Part shown: positions 1 to 8,219 of the stretch, in pieces
Position numbering within the stretch: the first letter of the stretch is position 1
How the letters are laid out: each line of letters opens with the position of its first letter
Assembly (NCBI GenBank): GCA_013286425.1
Contig: JABDFS010000020.1
Coordinates: forward strand, 1 to 40,694
DNA: 40,694 nucleotides
Reading direction: 5' to 3'
From: Bacteroidota bacterium
GTDB taxonomy: Bacteria; Bacteroidota; Bacteroidia; Chitinophagales; Chitinophagaceae
The notes under the pieces: generated by a model
Database searches by the model: none
What the model saw: the letters and a program-made list of their open reading frames with translations, nothing else
Told to the model about the DNA's origin: nothing
Translations under genes and position numbers: made by a program

Positions 1-1
1 A

Positions 2-373
2 AAAAATAATGGTAAAGTTGTTGGTGTAATTCCTTCTTTGCTAAGTGAAAAAGAAGATATACACGATAAATTTGAAACATTGCATATTGTGGAAACCATG
101 CATGAAAGAAAGAAGATGATGTTTGAATTATGTGAAGCGGCAATTATTTTACCAGGTGGCTTTGGAACAATGGACGAATTATTTGAGATGATAACATGGA
201 ACCAGTTAAGCATTCATGATAAAACAATCGTACTGCTAAATTCTGATGGTTATTATGATAACCTGCTAGCACATTTCAAGCAAATGCAACAAGAAGGTTT
301 TTTATATAGTAGCTGGAATGAAAGTGTGTTTATAATTGAAGACCCGATGGCCTTGGTTTCTTTGATGGTTTAA
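2..373 (+). CDS. LOG family protein (cytokinin riboside 5'-monophosphate phosphoribohydrolase-like), 5' truncated by window edge
   Basis: The reading frame is open from base 2, so the true start lies outside the window and about 124 C-terminal residues remain. The family signature PGGFGTMDE (PGGxGTxxE) is present, preceded by the usual MHERKKMMFE segment whose Arg and Glu belong to the active site. LOG proteins hydrolyse nucleoside 5'-monophosphates, releasing a free base and ribose 5-phosphate; many bacterial members are annotated as Rossmann-fold lysine decarboxylase-like proteins, although they do not decarboxylate lysine. The last 14 codons overlap, tail to tail, the 3' end of the minus-strand beta-barrel gene. 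The family call is firm; the physiological substrate is unknown. Confidence 0.9.
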   Translation, partial: KNNGKVVGVIPSLLSEKEDIHDKFETLHIVETMHERKKMMFELCEAAIILPGGFGTMDELFEMITWNQLSIHDKTIVLLNSDGYYDNLLAHFKQMQQEGFLYSSWNESVFIIEDPMALVSLMV

Positions 374-962
374 GATAAATATCAAAACCGCCGCGAATGA
401 TTGGATAAGCGTGCCCATAACCATCAACATAAGGTGAGTATTTATTGGCAAGCAGGTCTAATCCTATTGAAAAAAAATAGCTGCCCTGCCCAACTATACG
501 CTGGCCATATCCTATTGCTCCTATTAAACTTGCAGCATTATAAGTCTGACTGGGCGCATCTATATCCTTATAACTAAAGTTAGTCCAGTTATATTCAGGT
601 TGTATTGAAAGAAATAAAAATGGCACCGGGTAAGCACGTAAAAATGCACCACCGCCATAATTAAAGTTAGATGCTTTATAAGCAGTGCTTCCATCATAAT
701 TATAATAGGTCTGCGAATAATAGTTTATGTTGAAAACAAGACCTGCATCAAGCCATTGCGCAACCGAATAACCTATTTCAGGGTTTGCGCCTGCAGCAAA
801 GCTTCCCGAAGCAAAACCTAAAGAAATTGCACCGCCGATAAATACATTTTCCTTTTTAAAACCGCCATCATTGTTATCACTATAATTATTATCGTATACA
901 TGCTGTGCATACAATGCATTTGCACTCATCAATATCAACAATCCTAAAAAGACTTTTTTCAT
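330..962 (-). CDS. secreted outer-membrane beta-barrel protein, unknown function
   Basis: This 210-residue protein begins with a clear signal peptide (MKKVFLGLLILMSANALYAQ, cleavage after about residue 19). The mature part alternates aromatic and small residues in short segments (for example GAISLGFASG, IGYSVAQWLDAGLVFNINYYSQ, FFSIGLDLLANKYSP), as expected for an 8-10-strand outer-membrane barrel. An Asn/Asp/Tyr-rich stretch follows the signal peptide. No enzyme motif is seen. The 3' end overlaps the LOG gene by 44 bp in convergent orientation, and the last residues are not an aromatic barrel terminus, so the C-terminus may be read slightly past the usual end. A porin-like or OmpW/PorT-like structural role is possible but not shown. 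Confidence 0.75.
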   Translation of the reverse strand: MKKVFLGLLILMSANALYAQHVYDNNYSDNNDGGFKKENVFIGGAISLGFASGSFAAGANPEIGYSVAQWLDAGLVFNINYYSQTYYNYDGSTAYKASNFNYGGGAFLRAYPVPFLFLSIQPEYNWTNFSYKDIDAPSQTYNAASLIGAIGYGQRIVGQGSYFFSIGLDLLANKYSPYVDGYGHAYPIIRGGFDIYLKPSKKPRPSGLQL

Positions 963-1000
963 TATTAGTTGAAGTTTAACGTAAAGATGTATCGGAAATT

Positions 1001-1260
1001 TTAAAGATCGAAGATTTTGCCCGGGTTTAATATATTATTAGGATCGAATGTTTTTTGATGGAGCGCATTAAATTAATGTTGGGTTCATCAAAAACAATAT
1101 TTATAAAATCTTTTCGAATTAAACCAATGCTATGTTCACCACTAATTGTTTCGCCTAAACTTTTTATCAGTTCAAATAATGCACTTAAAATTTTATTCAT
1201 TTCTTCATTACCATAACTATTAAAAGCGCCTTCTTTTTTATGTGTATATGCAAATTGCAA
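1001..1260 (-). pseudogene. C-terminal remnant of an FAD-linked oxidase (GlcD / D-lactate dehydrogenase type), truncated and frameshifted
   Basis: The translated piece contains SLGETISGEHSIGLIRKDF followed by LMRSIKK. This matches the C-terminal FAD-oxidase domain (PF02913 type) of glycolate oxidase / D-lactate dehydrogenase, which normally reads GGTISGEHGIG. After the codons for IKK the frame runs into a stop. One additional A in the A6 run (complement of the T run near 1051-1056) restores the family ending KTFDPNNILNPGKIFDL and a stop at 1001-1003. Upstream, the frame hits a stop near 1279, and the rest of this normally ~460-residue or longer enzyme is absent. Two conserved glycines are replaced (by E and S). 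I read it as a decayed gene end, although the single-base shift alone could be a homopolymer sequencing error. Confidence 0.75.
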
Positions 1261-1341
1261 TCGCTGCCCAATAAATTCTTAAAAATCATATTGTAAATGA
1301 TAAGAAGTCTTCGAAATTAATCATGTCTTTTTTAAGTAGCT

Positions 1342-1349
1342 TATATTTG
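1342..1349 (+). promoter_or_regulatory. Bacteroidota -7 promoter box for mnmA
   Basis: TATATTTG matches the TAnnTTTG -7 consensus exactly and lies 18 nt before the chosen mnmA ATG. No convincing TTG-type -33 box is seen. The longer frame starting at 1323 would place the promoter inside the coding region, which argues for the ATG at 1368. Confidence 0.6.
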
Positions 1350-1367
1350 CAGCTTGAATTTTTTTAT

Positions 1368-2477
1368 ATGAGCCGTAAAGGAAAAGTTTTGGTGGCAATG
1401 AGTGGCGGTATTGACAGTACCGTTACGGCGCTGATGCTTCATAACGAAGGTTATGAAGTGGTAGGCATTACAATGAAGACCTGGGATTATGCAAGTAGCG
1501 GAACAAGCAGCAAAGAAACAGGCTGCTGTAATTTGGATAGTTTTAACGATGCACGCGCTGCTGCAGTGCAAAACGGTTTCCCTCATTTTATTTTAGATAT
1601 ACGTGATGAGTTCGGTGATTTTGTTATAGAGAATTTTGTAGAAGAATATCTTGCAGGAAGAACTCCTAATCCTTGTGTAATGTGCAACACGCACATTAAA
1701 TGGCGCGCTTTATTAAAACGCGCCGATGCATTGAATTGCGATTTTATTGCTACAGGCCACTATGCAAATATTCATCGGCACACAAACGGAAGATATTTTA
1801 TAAGCAAAGGTTTAGATGAAACGAAAGATCAGAGCTATGTGTTGTGGGGTTTACAGCAGGATTTACTTAGCCGTACAATTTTGCCGTTAGGAACATATCA
1901 TAAAACAGCTATCCGGCAAATGGCTTTGGATTTTGGCTATCCTGAACTGGCAAAAAAAAGTGAGAGCTATGAAATATGTTTTGTGCCTGATAATGATTAT
2001 CGCGGCTTCTTAAAACATCGCGTAGAAGGTTTGGAAGACCAGGTAAGCGGCGGATGGTTTGTTGATAAAAATGGTTTGAAATTAGGCCAGCATAAGGGAT
2101 ATCCCTTTTATACAATCGGCCAGCGCAAAGGCTTGGATATTGCATTTGGGAAACCTGTGTATGTTACTGCCATTGAACCTGAAACCAATACTGTTGTATT
2201 AGGCGATGAAGAAGATCTGCAGCAAAGCGAAATGCTTGTATCAAAACTAAACTGGCTTAAATATGATGGCATTGAAGATGGGAGAGAAGTGTTTACAAAG
2301 ATCCGTTATAAAGATAAAGGTGCTATAAGCAGCGTGTATAACTATGGAGGAAATATTCGTGTTCATTTTTACGAAAATGTAAAGAGTATTGCTCCGGGCC
2401 AGAGCGCTGTTTTTTATGAAGGTGACGATGTTATTGGCGGAGGAATAATCCAAAGGAATGGCATTACAAAAATTTAA
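1368..2477 (+). CDS. mnmA: tRNA-specific 2-thiouridylase MnmA
   Basis: MnmA thiolates the wobble uridine (U34) of tRNAs for Lys, Glu and Gln in an ATP-dependent reaction. The 369-residue protein has the PP-loop SGGIDS (residues 12-17), the first catalytic cysteine in NPCVMC (C103), the TGHYA motif and the second catalytic cysteine in SYEICFVPD (C204). It ends with the two beta-rich C-terminal domains (IGQRKGLDIAFG onward). An in-frame ATG 45 bp upstream exists, but it would add a non-conserved leader and overlap the -7 box, so the start at MSRKGK is preferred. The length is normal for the family. The gene appears monocistronic, convergent with rarA. Confidence 0.97.
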   Translation: MSRKGKVLVAMSGGIDSTVTALMLHNEGYEVVGITMKTWDYASSGTSSKETGCCNLDSFNDARAAAVQNGFPHFILDIRDEFGDFVIENFVEEYLAGRTPNPCVMCNTHIKWRALLKRADALNCDFIATGHYANIHRHTNGRYFISKGLDETKDQSYVLWGLQQDLLSRTILPLGTYHKTAIRQMALDFGYPELAKKSESYEICFVPDNDYRGFLKHRVEGLEDQVSGGWFVDKNGLKLGQHKGYPFYTIGQRKGLDIAFGKPVYVTAIEPETNTVVLGDEEDLQQSEMLVSKLNWLKYDGIEDGREVFTKIRYKDKGAISSVYNYGGNIRVHFYENVKSIAPGQSAVFYEGDDVIGGGIIQRNGITKI

Positions 2478-2500
2478 ACGTCAATCAAAAGTTATTGGCC

Positions 2501-2599
2501 ATTAAAAGCGTTGTGTGAAAAGGAAACTGATGTTGCCATGAAATACATAAGCACAAGTGTTGCGCAACAAAGTTCAACCGGAGTTCATTAGCTGGTAAC
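2501..2599 (+). repeat. dispersed ~100-nt structured element, copy 1
   Basis: This stretch aligns with 28940-29040 almost without gaps. The first ~50 nt and the last 23 nt are conserved and the middle is variable. Two possible helices recur: a long-range one (2510-2517 with 2561-2568, with G-U pairs) and a short 3' hairpin (ACCGG 2577-2581 with CTGGT 2592-2596, loop AGTTCATTAG). It lies between the convergent ends of mnmA and rarA. Function unknown: a small structured RNA or a mobile palindromic repeat. Confidence 0.6.
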
Positions 2600-2617
2600 C
2601 CAAATAAAATTGCCTTC

Positions 2618-3874
2618 CTAATAATCGTATTTATCCTTCCATTTACTTTTTAAATATTTGCGCAATTCTTCCTCTCGTGGGTTTTTGCCTGGCTCAAAAA
2701 ATTTAGTACCGGAAATTTCTTTTGGCAAATATTCCTGGTCTTCAAAATTGCCTTCATAAGAGTGACTGTATTTGTAATCTTTGCCATAATCAAGGTCTTT
2801 CATTAATCGTGTGGGCGCGTTGCGAATGTGTAAAGGCACAGAAAGATCTCCATGTTGTTTTACTGCTGAAGAAGCTACGCCAATTGCAACAGTTGCAGCA
2901 TTACTTTTGGCTGAAGATGCAAGATAAATAGCGCATTGCGATAAGATCAATTGCGATTCAGGCCAACCGATTTTATTAACCGCATCAAAAGTTGCATTTG
3001 CCAATAATAAAGCATTGGGATTAGCATTGCCAATATCTTCACTTGCAAGAATAAGCATTCGCCGTGCAATGAATTTTACATCTTCGCCGCCTTCAATCAT
3101 TCTTGCTAACCAATATACAGCAGCATTCGGATCGCTGCCGCGCAAACTTTTTATAAACGCTGAAATAATATCGTAATGCTGCTCCCCTTGCTTATCATAT
3201 AAAGCAATTCTTTTCTGCGCAACATTCATCACCAGGTCATTAGTAACAATAATTTCTTTTTTACCTGATGATGTAACCACAAGCTCAAGCAAGTTCAATA
3301 ATTTTCTTGCATCTCCACCGCTAATGTTTATTAATGCTGTTGTTTCTTTCAGGTCGATCTTATATTTCTTCAGTACTTCATCTTTCTCTATGGCATTTTG
3401 TAAAAGATGCACCAGGTCGTTTTCGTCTAATGGTTTTAAAACATACACCTGGCAACGACTTAATAAAGCCGATATAACTTCGAACGAAGGGTTTTCTGTT
3501 GTTGCACCAATAAGCGTTATAATACCTTTCTCAACAGCTCCAAGCAAAGCATCCTGCTGGCCTTTATTAAAGCGATGAATTTCATCAATAAACAAAATTG
3601 CATTGTGCTCCTGCTTTGCTGTTTCAATTACTTCACGTACATCTTTAACACCACTGCTTATTGCACTTAACTGGTGAAACGGAACATTTAATGTATGTGC
3701 AATGATATTGGCGATGGTTGTTTTGCCACTGCCCGGCGGCCCCCAAAATATCATTGAAGGAATATTTGAATTTTCAATTGCAGTGCGAAGAATACTTTCT
3801 TTCCCCACCAAATGTTGCTGCCCGGCAAGGTCTTCCAACGCCGTCGGCCTCATTCTTTCAGATAACGGAGCCAT
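2618..3874 (-). CDS. rarA: replication-associated recombination protein A (RarA/MgsA), AAA+ ATPase
   Basis: RarA is a clamp-loader-like AAA+ ATPase that acts at stalled replication forks and interacts with SSB. The 418-residue protein starts MAPLSERMRPTALEDLAGQ, the typical family N-terminus. Walker A is GPPGSGKT (residues 45-52), Walker B LFIDEIHRFNKGQQDALL is near 94-111, sensor 1 is GATTENPSFEV, and the arginine finger lies in SRCQVYVL. The MgsA C-terminal tetramerisation domain follows (ASEDIGNANPNALLLA, ending in HIRNAPTRLMKDLDYGKDYKYSHSYEGNF). Length and motif order are normal. It is read toward mnmA and has a repeat array upstream. I found no clear TAnnTTTG box in its 5' region. Confidence 0.96.
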   Translation of the reverse strand: MAPLSERMRPTALEDLAGQQHLVGKESILRTAIENSNIPSMIFWGPPGSGKTTIANIIAHTLNVPFHQLSAISSGVKDVREVIETAKQEHNAILFIDEIHRFNKGQQDALLGAVEKGIITLIGATTENPSFEVISALLSRCQVYVLKPLDENDLVHLLQNAIEKDEVLKKYKIDLKETTALINISGGDARKLLNLLELVVTSSGKKEIIVTNDLVMNVAQKRIALYDKQGEQHYDIISAFIKSLRGSDPNAAVYWLARMIEGGEDVKFIARRMLILASEDIGNANPNALLLANATFDAVNKIGWPESQLILSQCAIYLASSAKSNAATVAIGVASSAVKQHGDLSVPLHIRNAPTRLMKDLDYGKDYKYSHSYEGNFEDQEYLPKEISGTKFFEPGKNPREEELRKYLKSKWKDKYDY

Positions 3875-3933
3875 AAGATTGCTGAATTTATTTTAATGCT
3901 GTAAAACGAACTTACTCAATAATATGTTTGACT

Positions 3934-4101
3934 GGATATTTAAATAGATAAGATAACTCTTTAAAAAGATAGATTGACCCAGCCGCAAAAGGGGTAAACT
4001 CAGCAAAAAGCAGAGTTTGCTTCATTCGGAGCCGTGTTAACTACGTTGGAAGATGAGTTAGCTTTATTTTGAAAGAAGTTGATTTCATTCAAAGTTGAGT
4101 T
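3934..4101 (-). repeat. degenerate 21-bp tandem repeat array
   Basis: Read on the minus strand from 4101 downward, the sequence falls into consecutive 21-nt units. Nearly all begin AAC (or AAT/TAC/ATC), have a T-rich centre and an A/G-rich part, and end in GTT, GCT, GTC or similar. Unit boundaries are at 4101, 4080, 4059, 4038, 4017, 3996 and 3975; the last two units are very degenerate. Translated in frame, the first four give a heptad N-x-x-x-N-x-x, and stops appear from the fifth unit. The array fills most of the 291-bp gap between rarA and fusA. It has no ATG-started ORF and looks non-coding now. Confidence 0.65.
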
Positions 4102-4111
4102 GACTGAAATA

Positions 4112-4139
4112 AAAAGAGGCTGTTTTGACAGCCTCTTTT
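4112..4139 (-). terminator. rho-independent terminator of fusA
   Basis: A perfect 12-bp stem (4112-4123 with 4128-4139) closes a 4-nt loop TTTG and is flanked by A and T runs on both sides. It lies 26 bp beyond the fusA stop on the minus strand and could work in both directions. Confidence 0.85.
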
Positions 4140-4165
4140 CTATATAACCTTAAATCTAAATAGCC

Positions 4166-6316
4166 TTAATCTTCAATTTTCACTTTACCCTTACTTTTCG
4201 CTATTACTTCTTCAGCAATATTAGTTGGAGCAGGTGCATAATGTGAGAATTCCATTGTTGATGCTGCGCGACCTGATGATAACGAACGCAATTGCGTTAC
4301 GTAACCAAACATTTCACTAAGTGGAACCTTAGCTTTAATAACCTGAGCATTTCCGCGGCTATCCATACCTTCAAGCATTCCACGACGACGATTAAGGTCA
4401 CCGGTTACATCACCCATATATTGGTCAGGAGTAACAACTTCAACTTTCATTATTGGCTCTAATAAAACAGGTTTTGCTTTTTTACCCGCTTCACGGAAAC
4501 CACCTTTAGCACAAAGCTCAAAGCTCATAGAATCCGAGTCAACTGCGTGGAAGCTACCATCAAAAATTCTAACCTTCATGCTTTCTACCGGATAGGCAGC
4601 AAGAACGCCTGTACCCATTGAATTTTCGAAGCCTTTTTGGATAGCGGGAATAAATTCACGCGGAATAGAACCTCCGAAAATATTATTCACAAACTGAAAC
4701 CCTTTGCCTGAATTTTCTTTCACCCACTCCTGATCAGCAGGGCCAATCTCAAATTGAATATCAGCAAACTTGCCTCGGCCACCGGTTTGTTTTTTCAAAA
4801 TTTCACGGTGTTCTATTGTTTTAGTGAAAGCCTCTTTGTAAGCCACCTGCGGATTACCTTGATTTACTTCAACTTTAAACTCACGTTTCATGCGGTCTAC
4901 AATAATTTCAAGGTGTAATTCACCCATTCCTGAAAGAATTGTCTGACCTGTATCTTCATCTGTTTTCACTCTTAAAGTTGGATCTTCTTCAATGAGTTTT
5001 GAAATGGCAATGCCCATCTTGTCAACATCAGCCTGTGTTTTCGGCTCCACTGCAACAGAAATTACAGGTTCCGGTATAAACATATTTTCCAAAACAATTG
5101 GATGATCTTCGTCGCAAAGCGTATCACCGGTTTTTATTTCTTTAAAACCAACAGCTGCACCAATATCACCAGCTTCAATAAAATCAATAGGATTTTGTTT
5201 GTTGGCAAACATCTTCATGATACGGCTGATACGTTCGTTCTTGCCACTACGCATATTTTTTACATAAGAGCCTGCATCAAGATGACCGCTATAACACCGA
5301 AAGAAAGCAAGCCTGCCCACAAAAGGATCGGTCATGATTTTAAATGCCAAGGCTGCGAATGGAGCTTTAGGATCAGGTTTGCGTGTTATTTCTTCACCGG
5401 AATCAGGATCTGTTCCAATTGTATCGGGCAAATCAAGCGGGGAAGGAAGATAACGGCAAACAGCATCTAATGCAGTTTGCACACCCTTATTTTTAAATGA
5501 AGAACCGCACATCATAGGCACGATACTTAAATCAAGCGTAGCCTTGCGAATTGCTTCATGCACTTCATCTTCTGTTATTGTGTTTGGATCATCAAAGAAT
5601 TTTTCGAGTAATTTGTCATCATACTCAGCAACAGCTTCTACAAGATTTTGCCTCCATAGTTCAGCTTCTGCTTGCAAGTCCTCAGGAATTGGAATTTCAC
5701 TAAAAGTCATTCCTTCAGTAGCATTGTCCCATATTACTCCTTTCATCGTGATCAGATCTACCACGCCTTTGAAATCATCTTCTGCACCAATCGGCAATTG
5801 CAATGGCACTGCTTTAGCACCCAGCATTTCTTTAACCTGGGCTACTACCATTAAAAAATCAGCACCTGCACGATCCATCTTATTTACAAATCCAATTCTT
5901 GGAACACCGTAACGGTTTGCCTGGCGCCACACTGTTTCACTTTGCGGCTCTACACCGTCAACAGCTGAGAAAAGAGCGATCAATCCGTCTAATACGCGCA
6001 TTGAACGTTCTACTTCCACTGTGAAATCTACGTGACCCGGAGTATCAATGATATTAAAATAATATTTTTTAGTATCTGCTGTTGCTTTACCCTGCAATGT
6101 TGGAAAATTCCATTGACAGCTAACGGCAGCAGATGTAATAGTAATACCTCTTTCTTTTTCCTGCTCCATCCAATCAGTAGTAGCAGCACCTTCATGAACT
6201 TCTCCAATTCTGTGGATCATTCCGGTGTAACGAAGGATGCGTTCTGTAGTAGTTGTTTTACCTGCATCAATATGGGCTGCTATCCCAAAATTTCGTTGTA
6301 ATTTCAAATCAGCCAT
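4166..6316 (-). CDS. fusA: translation elongation factor G
   Basis: EF-G is the GTPase that drives ribosomal translocation and, with RRF, ribosome recycling. The 716-residue protein has G1 AHIDAGKTT (residues 14-22), the switch I/G2 region [11 protein letters not shown]3 DTPGHVDF (near 90) and G4 NKMDRAGAD, followed by domains II-V. The domain III/IV signature [22 protein letters not shown] and the domain IV segment [16 protein letters not shown] are intact. The length is normal for a Bacteroidota EF-G, so it looks like a working copy. It stands alone here, with its own promoter and terminator, rather than between rpsG and rpsJ as in the classical str operon. Whether the genome carries a second fusA cannot be told from the window. 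Confidence 0.97.
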   Translation of the reverse strand: MADLKLQRNFGIAAHIDAGKTTTTERILRYTGMIHRIGEVHEGAATTDWMEQEKERGITITSAAVSCQWNFPTLQGKATADTKKYYFNIIDTPGHVDFTVEVERSMRVLDGLIALFSAVDGVEPQSETVWRQANRYGVPRIGFVNKMDRAGADFLMVVAQVKEMLGAKAVPLQLPIGAEDDFKGVVDLITMKGVIWDNATEGMTFSEIPIPEDLQAEAELWRQNLVEAVAEYDDKLLEKFFDDPNTITEDEVHEAIRKATLDLSIVPMMCGSSFKNKGVQTALDAVCRYLPSPLDLPDTIGTDPDSGEEITRKPDPKAPFAALAFKIMTDPFVGRLAFFRCYSGHLDAGSYVKNMRSGKNERISRIMKMFANKQNPIDFIEAGDIGAAVGFKEIKTGDTLCDEDHPIVLENMFIPEPVISVAVEPKTQADVDKMGIAISKLIEEDPTLRVKTDEDTGQTILSGMGELHLEIIVDRMKREFKVEVNQGNPQVAYKEAFTKTIEHREILKKQTGGRGKFADIQFEIGPADQEWVKENSGKGFQFVNNIFGGSIPREFIPAIQKGFENSMGTGVLAAYPVESMKVRIFDGSFHAVDSDSMSFELCAKGGFREAGKKAKPVLLEPIMKVEVVTPDQYMGDVTGDLNRRRGMLEGMDSRGNAQVIKAKVPLSEMFGYVTQLRSLSSGRAASTMEFSHYAPAPTNIAEEVIAKSKGKVKIED

Positions 6317-6396
6317 AATAATTGTATTGTTATGATTTGTTGAGGCTTATCATCTTACACTCTCTCAGAACGATAACCCTGATTTTTTTTGAGCGG

Positions 6397-6404
6397 CAAA
6401 GGTA
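6397..6404 (-). promoter_or_regulatory. -7 promoter box for fusA
   Basis: On the minus strand this reads TACCTTTG, a perfect TAnnTTTG match, about 80 nt upstream of the fusA ATG. It predicts a leader of roughly 75 nt. No clear -33 box is seen. Confidence 0.6.
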
Positions 6405-6451
6405 CTGAATTCTAAGGTTTGTTTATAAAGTTTGGGTTAATTATATGCAAT

Positions 6452-6485
6452 AAAAAAAGCCGTTGAAAGTTCAACGGCTTTTTTT
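6452..6485 (-). terminator. rho-independent terminator of the OmpA-like gene
   Basis: GCCGTTGA (6459-6466) and TCAACGGC (6471-6478) form an 8-bp stem with loop AAGT. It is extended by seven A-T pairs and ends in a T run in either direction. It lies 14 bp after the OmpA-family stop codon. Confidence 0.85.
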
Positions 6486-6498
6486 GTATTAGAATTTA

Positions 6499-8022
6499 TT
6501 ATCCTTTTTTACTAAGATTTGGATGAGGAGCCGGAACTGTATTTGGACCGTCTTCTGTCGTAGGAACTAAATCCACAGTTGTATTATTTCCTTCAACACC
6601 TGATGACCAGATCATACGTGTTTCAGAAATACCTTTTTGTTCAGTAAGGTAAGTCTTGATTGCATTTACATGATCCCAGCTAAGTTGTTGAGATTTTTTA
6701 TCTGATGCTCCGTAGCCAACCAGTTTAACTTTACAATTTGGATTAGCCATCAATTGTTGAGCTACATTGTCAAGCAATGATTTAGCTGTAGTGCTAAGCA
6801 TTGCGCTACCGGCTTTGAACTGAACACTTGGTAAGCTTCCAAGAGAGCAAGTGGCAGGTGCAACTTGCATATTTTTGCAGCATTCCGGTTCAGGACACGT
6901 ACCAACACCATCAGCATTAACAGGGAAACAATTCTGAGGAGTAAGTTTTTCTTTATCACGGCAATCAGGAACACCATCGCCATCTGTATCAAGACTTACA
7001 CCATGAGAATCAACTGCACAACCTGCAGGGGTGTTTGGCTCCATGTCGAATTGGTCAGTCACACCATCACCATCAGCATCAGGTAAAACAACCGGAGGAA
7101 GCTTCATGTGCTTTGGAGTTGCAACTTCATTATATATATAGTTGTTTGGATTAATCCACCATAAAGGTGCAGTATGTGTTTTTGAGTTACCAAGGGCAAA
7201 CCCAATTTTTGCAGTGGAGAAAGCATATTTATCATTGCCACCCCTAACACCTCCTTGCTGATTTATATAACCATCGAGCATATCAATACCTGTAAGCGGT
7301 GCAACAATTCTTTCTTCAACACCAAGAGTTACTCTTGAACTTACTTTGAAGTCAATGCCTGCACCAAAAGCAAGATTATGATATAAAACCTGGTTATCAT
7401 TGCCTGCATAGTCTGAATGAAAAGTTTTAATAAAGTTATTTTCATCCCTTGCATACAAATTTGGAACACCTGCACTAGAGCCATTATATACAGGTCCGTT
7501 ATATTTAAAATTACCTTCTACACCTTTTGAAACCTGAGACGCAGCTAAGCTATATCCTACAAACACATAATAATTTACTTTTGGATTTCCCCTGTAGCTG
7601 CTAAGTGTATTCAAAGAAGCTATCAAATCGAGGTTTACCATGTGTGTTGTATTGGCACTAAATGGAATATAAGTTTTATAACCTGGTATTTTTTGTTCAC
7701 TTGCTTCATACCCTAAGCGTGCTGAAAATACATGGCTGAATGCAAATCTTGCAGATACACCACCAGCAATACCGCCAAGATATCCGTTAAACATTGGGCG
7801 GTCACCAATTATTATAGCGTTTCCGCCATTAACAGATAATTCCCACATACCACGTGGTTTTGAAGGATATGGAGTTTGATAATTAGCAAACTCGTTATAT
7901 TGGACTTTATTAGATGCTTTAGTAGAATCATAAGCCCAATTTGCATCGGTACTTTGTGCGAAAGATGCAGTCTGCATTAGTCCCACAAGGGCTAAGAGCA
8001 ATTTCAGTTTTTTGCTTACCAT
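6499..8022 (-). CDS. OmpA-family outer-membrane protein with thrombospondin type-3 repeats
   Basis: The preferred start (residue M of MVSKKLKLLLALVGLMQTASFAQ, position 8022) gives a signal peptide of about 22 residues and a 507-residue protein. Earlier in-frame codons up to 8067 would add 15 non-conserved residues and lie at the predicted transcription start. After a beta-barrel of about 270 residues come calcium-binding type-3 repeats (DADGDGVTDQFD, DTDGDGVPDCRD, NADGVG) with paired cysteines. A C-terminal OmpA/MotB-type domain follows (SVQFKAGSAMLSTTAKSLLDNVAQQL, then LVGYGAS). Such proteins anchor the outer membrane to peptidoglycan. The usual Asp/Arg peptidoglycan-binding pattern of OmpA (NxxLSxxRA) is replaced by QQLSWDHVNAIKTYL, so binding may differ. 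Monocistronic, with its own promoter and terminator. Confidence 0.9.
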   Translation of the reverse strand: MVSKKLKLLLALVGLMQTASFAQSTDANWAYDSTKASNKVQYNEFANYQTPYPSKPRGMWELSVNGGNAIIIGDRPMFNGYLGGIAGGVSARFAFSHVFSARLGYEASEQKIPGYKTYIPFSANTTHMVNLDLIASLNTLSSYRGNPKVNYYVFVGYSLAASQVSKGVEGNFKYNGPVYNGSSAGVPNLYARDENNFIKTFHSDYAGNDNQVLYHNLAFGAGIDFKVSSRVTLGVEERIVAPLTGIDMLDGYINQQGGVRGGNDKYAFSTAKIGFALGNSKTHTAPLWWINPNNYIYNEVATPKHMKLPPVVLPDADGDGVTDQFDMEPNTPAGCAVDSHGVSLDTDGDGVPDCRDKEKLTPQNCFPVNADGVGTCPEPECCKNMQVAPATCSLGSLPSVQFKAGSAMLSTTAKSLLDNVAQQLMANPNCKVKLVGYGASDKKSQQLSWDHVNAIKTYLTEQKGISETRMIWSSGVEGNNTTVDLVPTTEDGPNTVPAPHPNLSKKG

Positions 8023-8070
8023 AGGTAAATTTTTAGATTGTTTAATGTTTCCCTTTAATAAATACATTTA

Positions 8071-8101
8071 CAAAAATATATATAGATAACGAAATACCAA
8101 A
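8071..8101 (-). promoter_or_regulatory. Bacteroidota promoter for the OmpA-like gene
   Basis: On the minus strand a TTTG -33 box (8101-8098) is followed by a 19-nt spacer and TATTTTTG (8078-8071). Box sequence and spacing both fit the Bacteroidota vegetative consensus. The predicted leader before the ATG at 8022 is about 40 nt. Confidence 0.75.
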
Positions 8102-8158
8102 TTTTTACAACTTATTTTCTTCCAGTACAACCCCCTTTATGACAAGAGGTTGATTCGT

Positions 8159-8189
8159 TTTGCTGCATTACATCTTCCAATTACTTTTC
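8159..8189 (+). promoter_or_regulatory. probable promoter for the prenyl synthase-recJ pair
   Basis: TTTG (8159-8162), a 19-nt spacer and TACTTTTC (8182-8189; one mismatch to TAnnTTTG) precede the ATG at 8220 by 30 nt. The long-frame TTG start at 8160 would lie inside the -33 box and is therefore rejected. Confidence 0.5.
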
Positions 8190-8219
8190 ACATATCTTGC
8201 AACAGTTTCAAAAATTTTA

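Noticed and set aside
1323..1367. Longer start for MnmA
   Set aside because: The extra 15 residues are not part of the family and the -7 promoter box lies inside them.
8160..8219. TTG-initiated extension of the prenyl synthase
   Set aside because: It overlaps the probable -33 and -7 boxes and adds a non-conserved hydrophobic leader.
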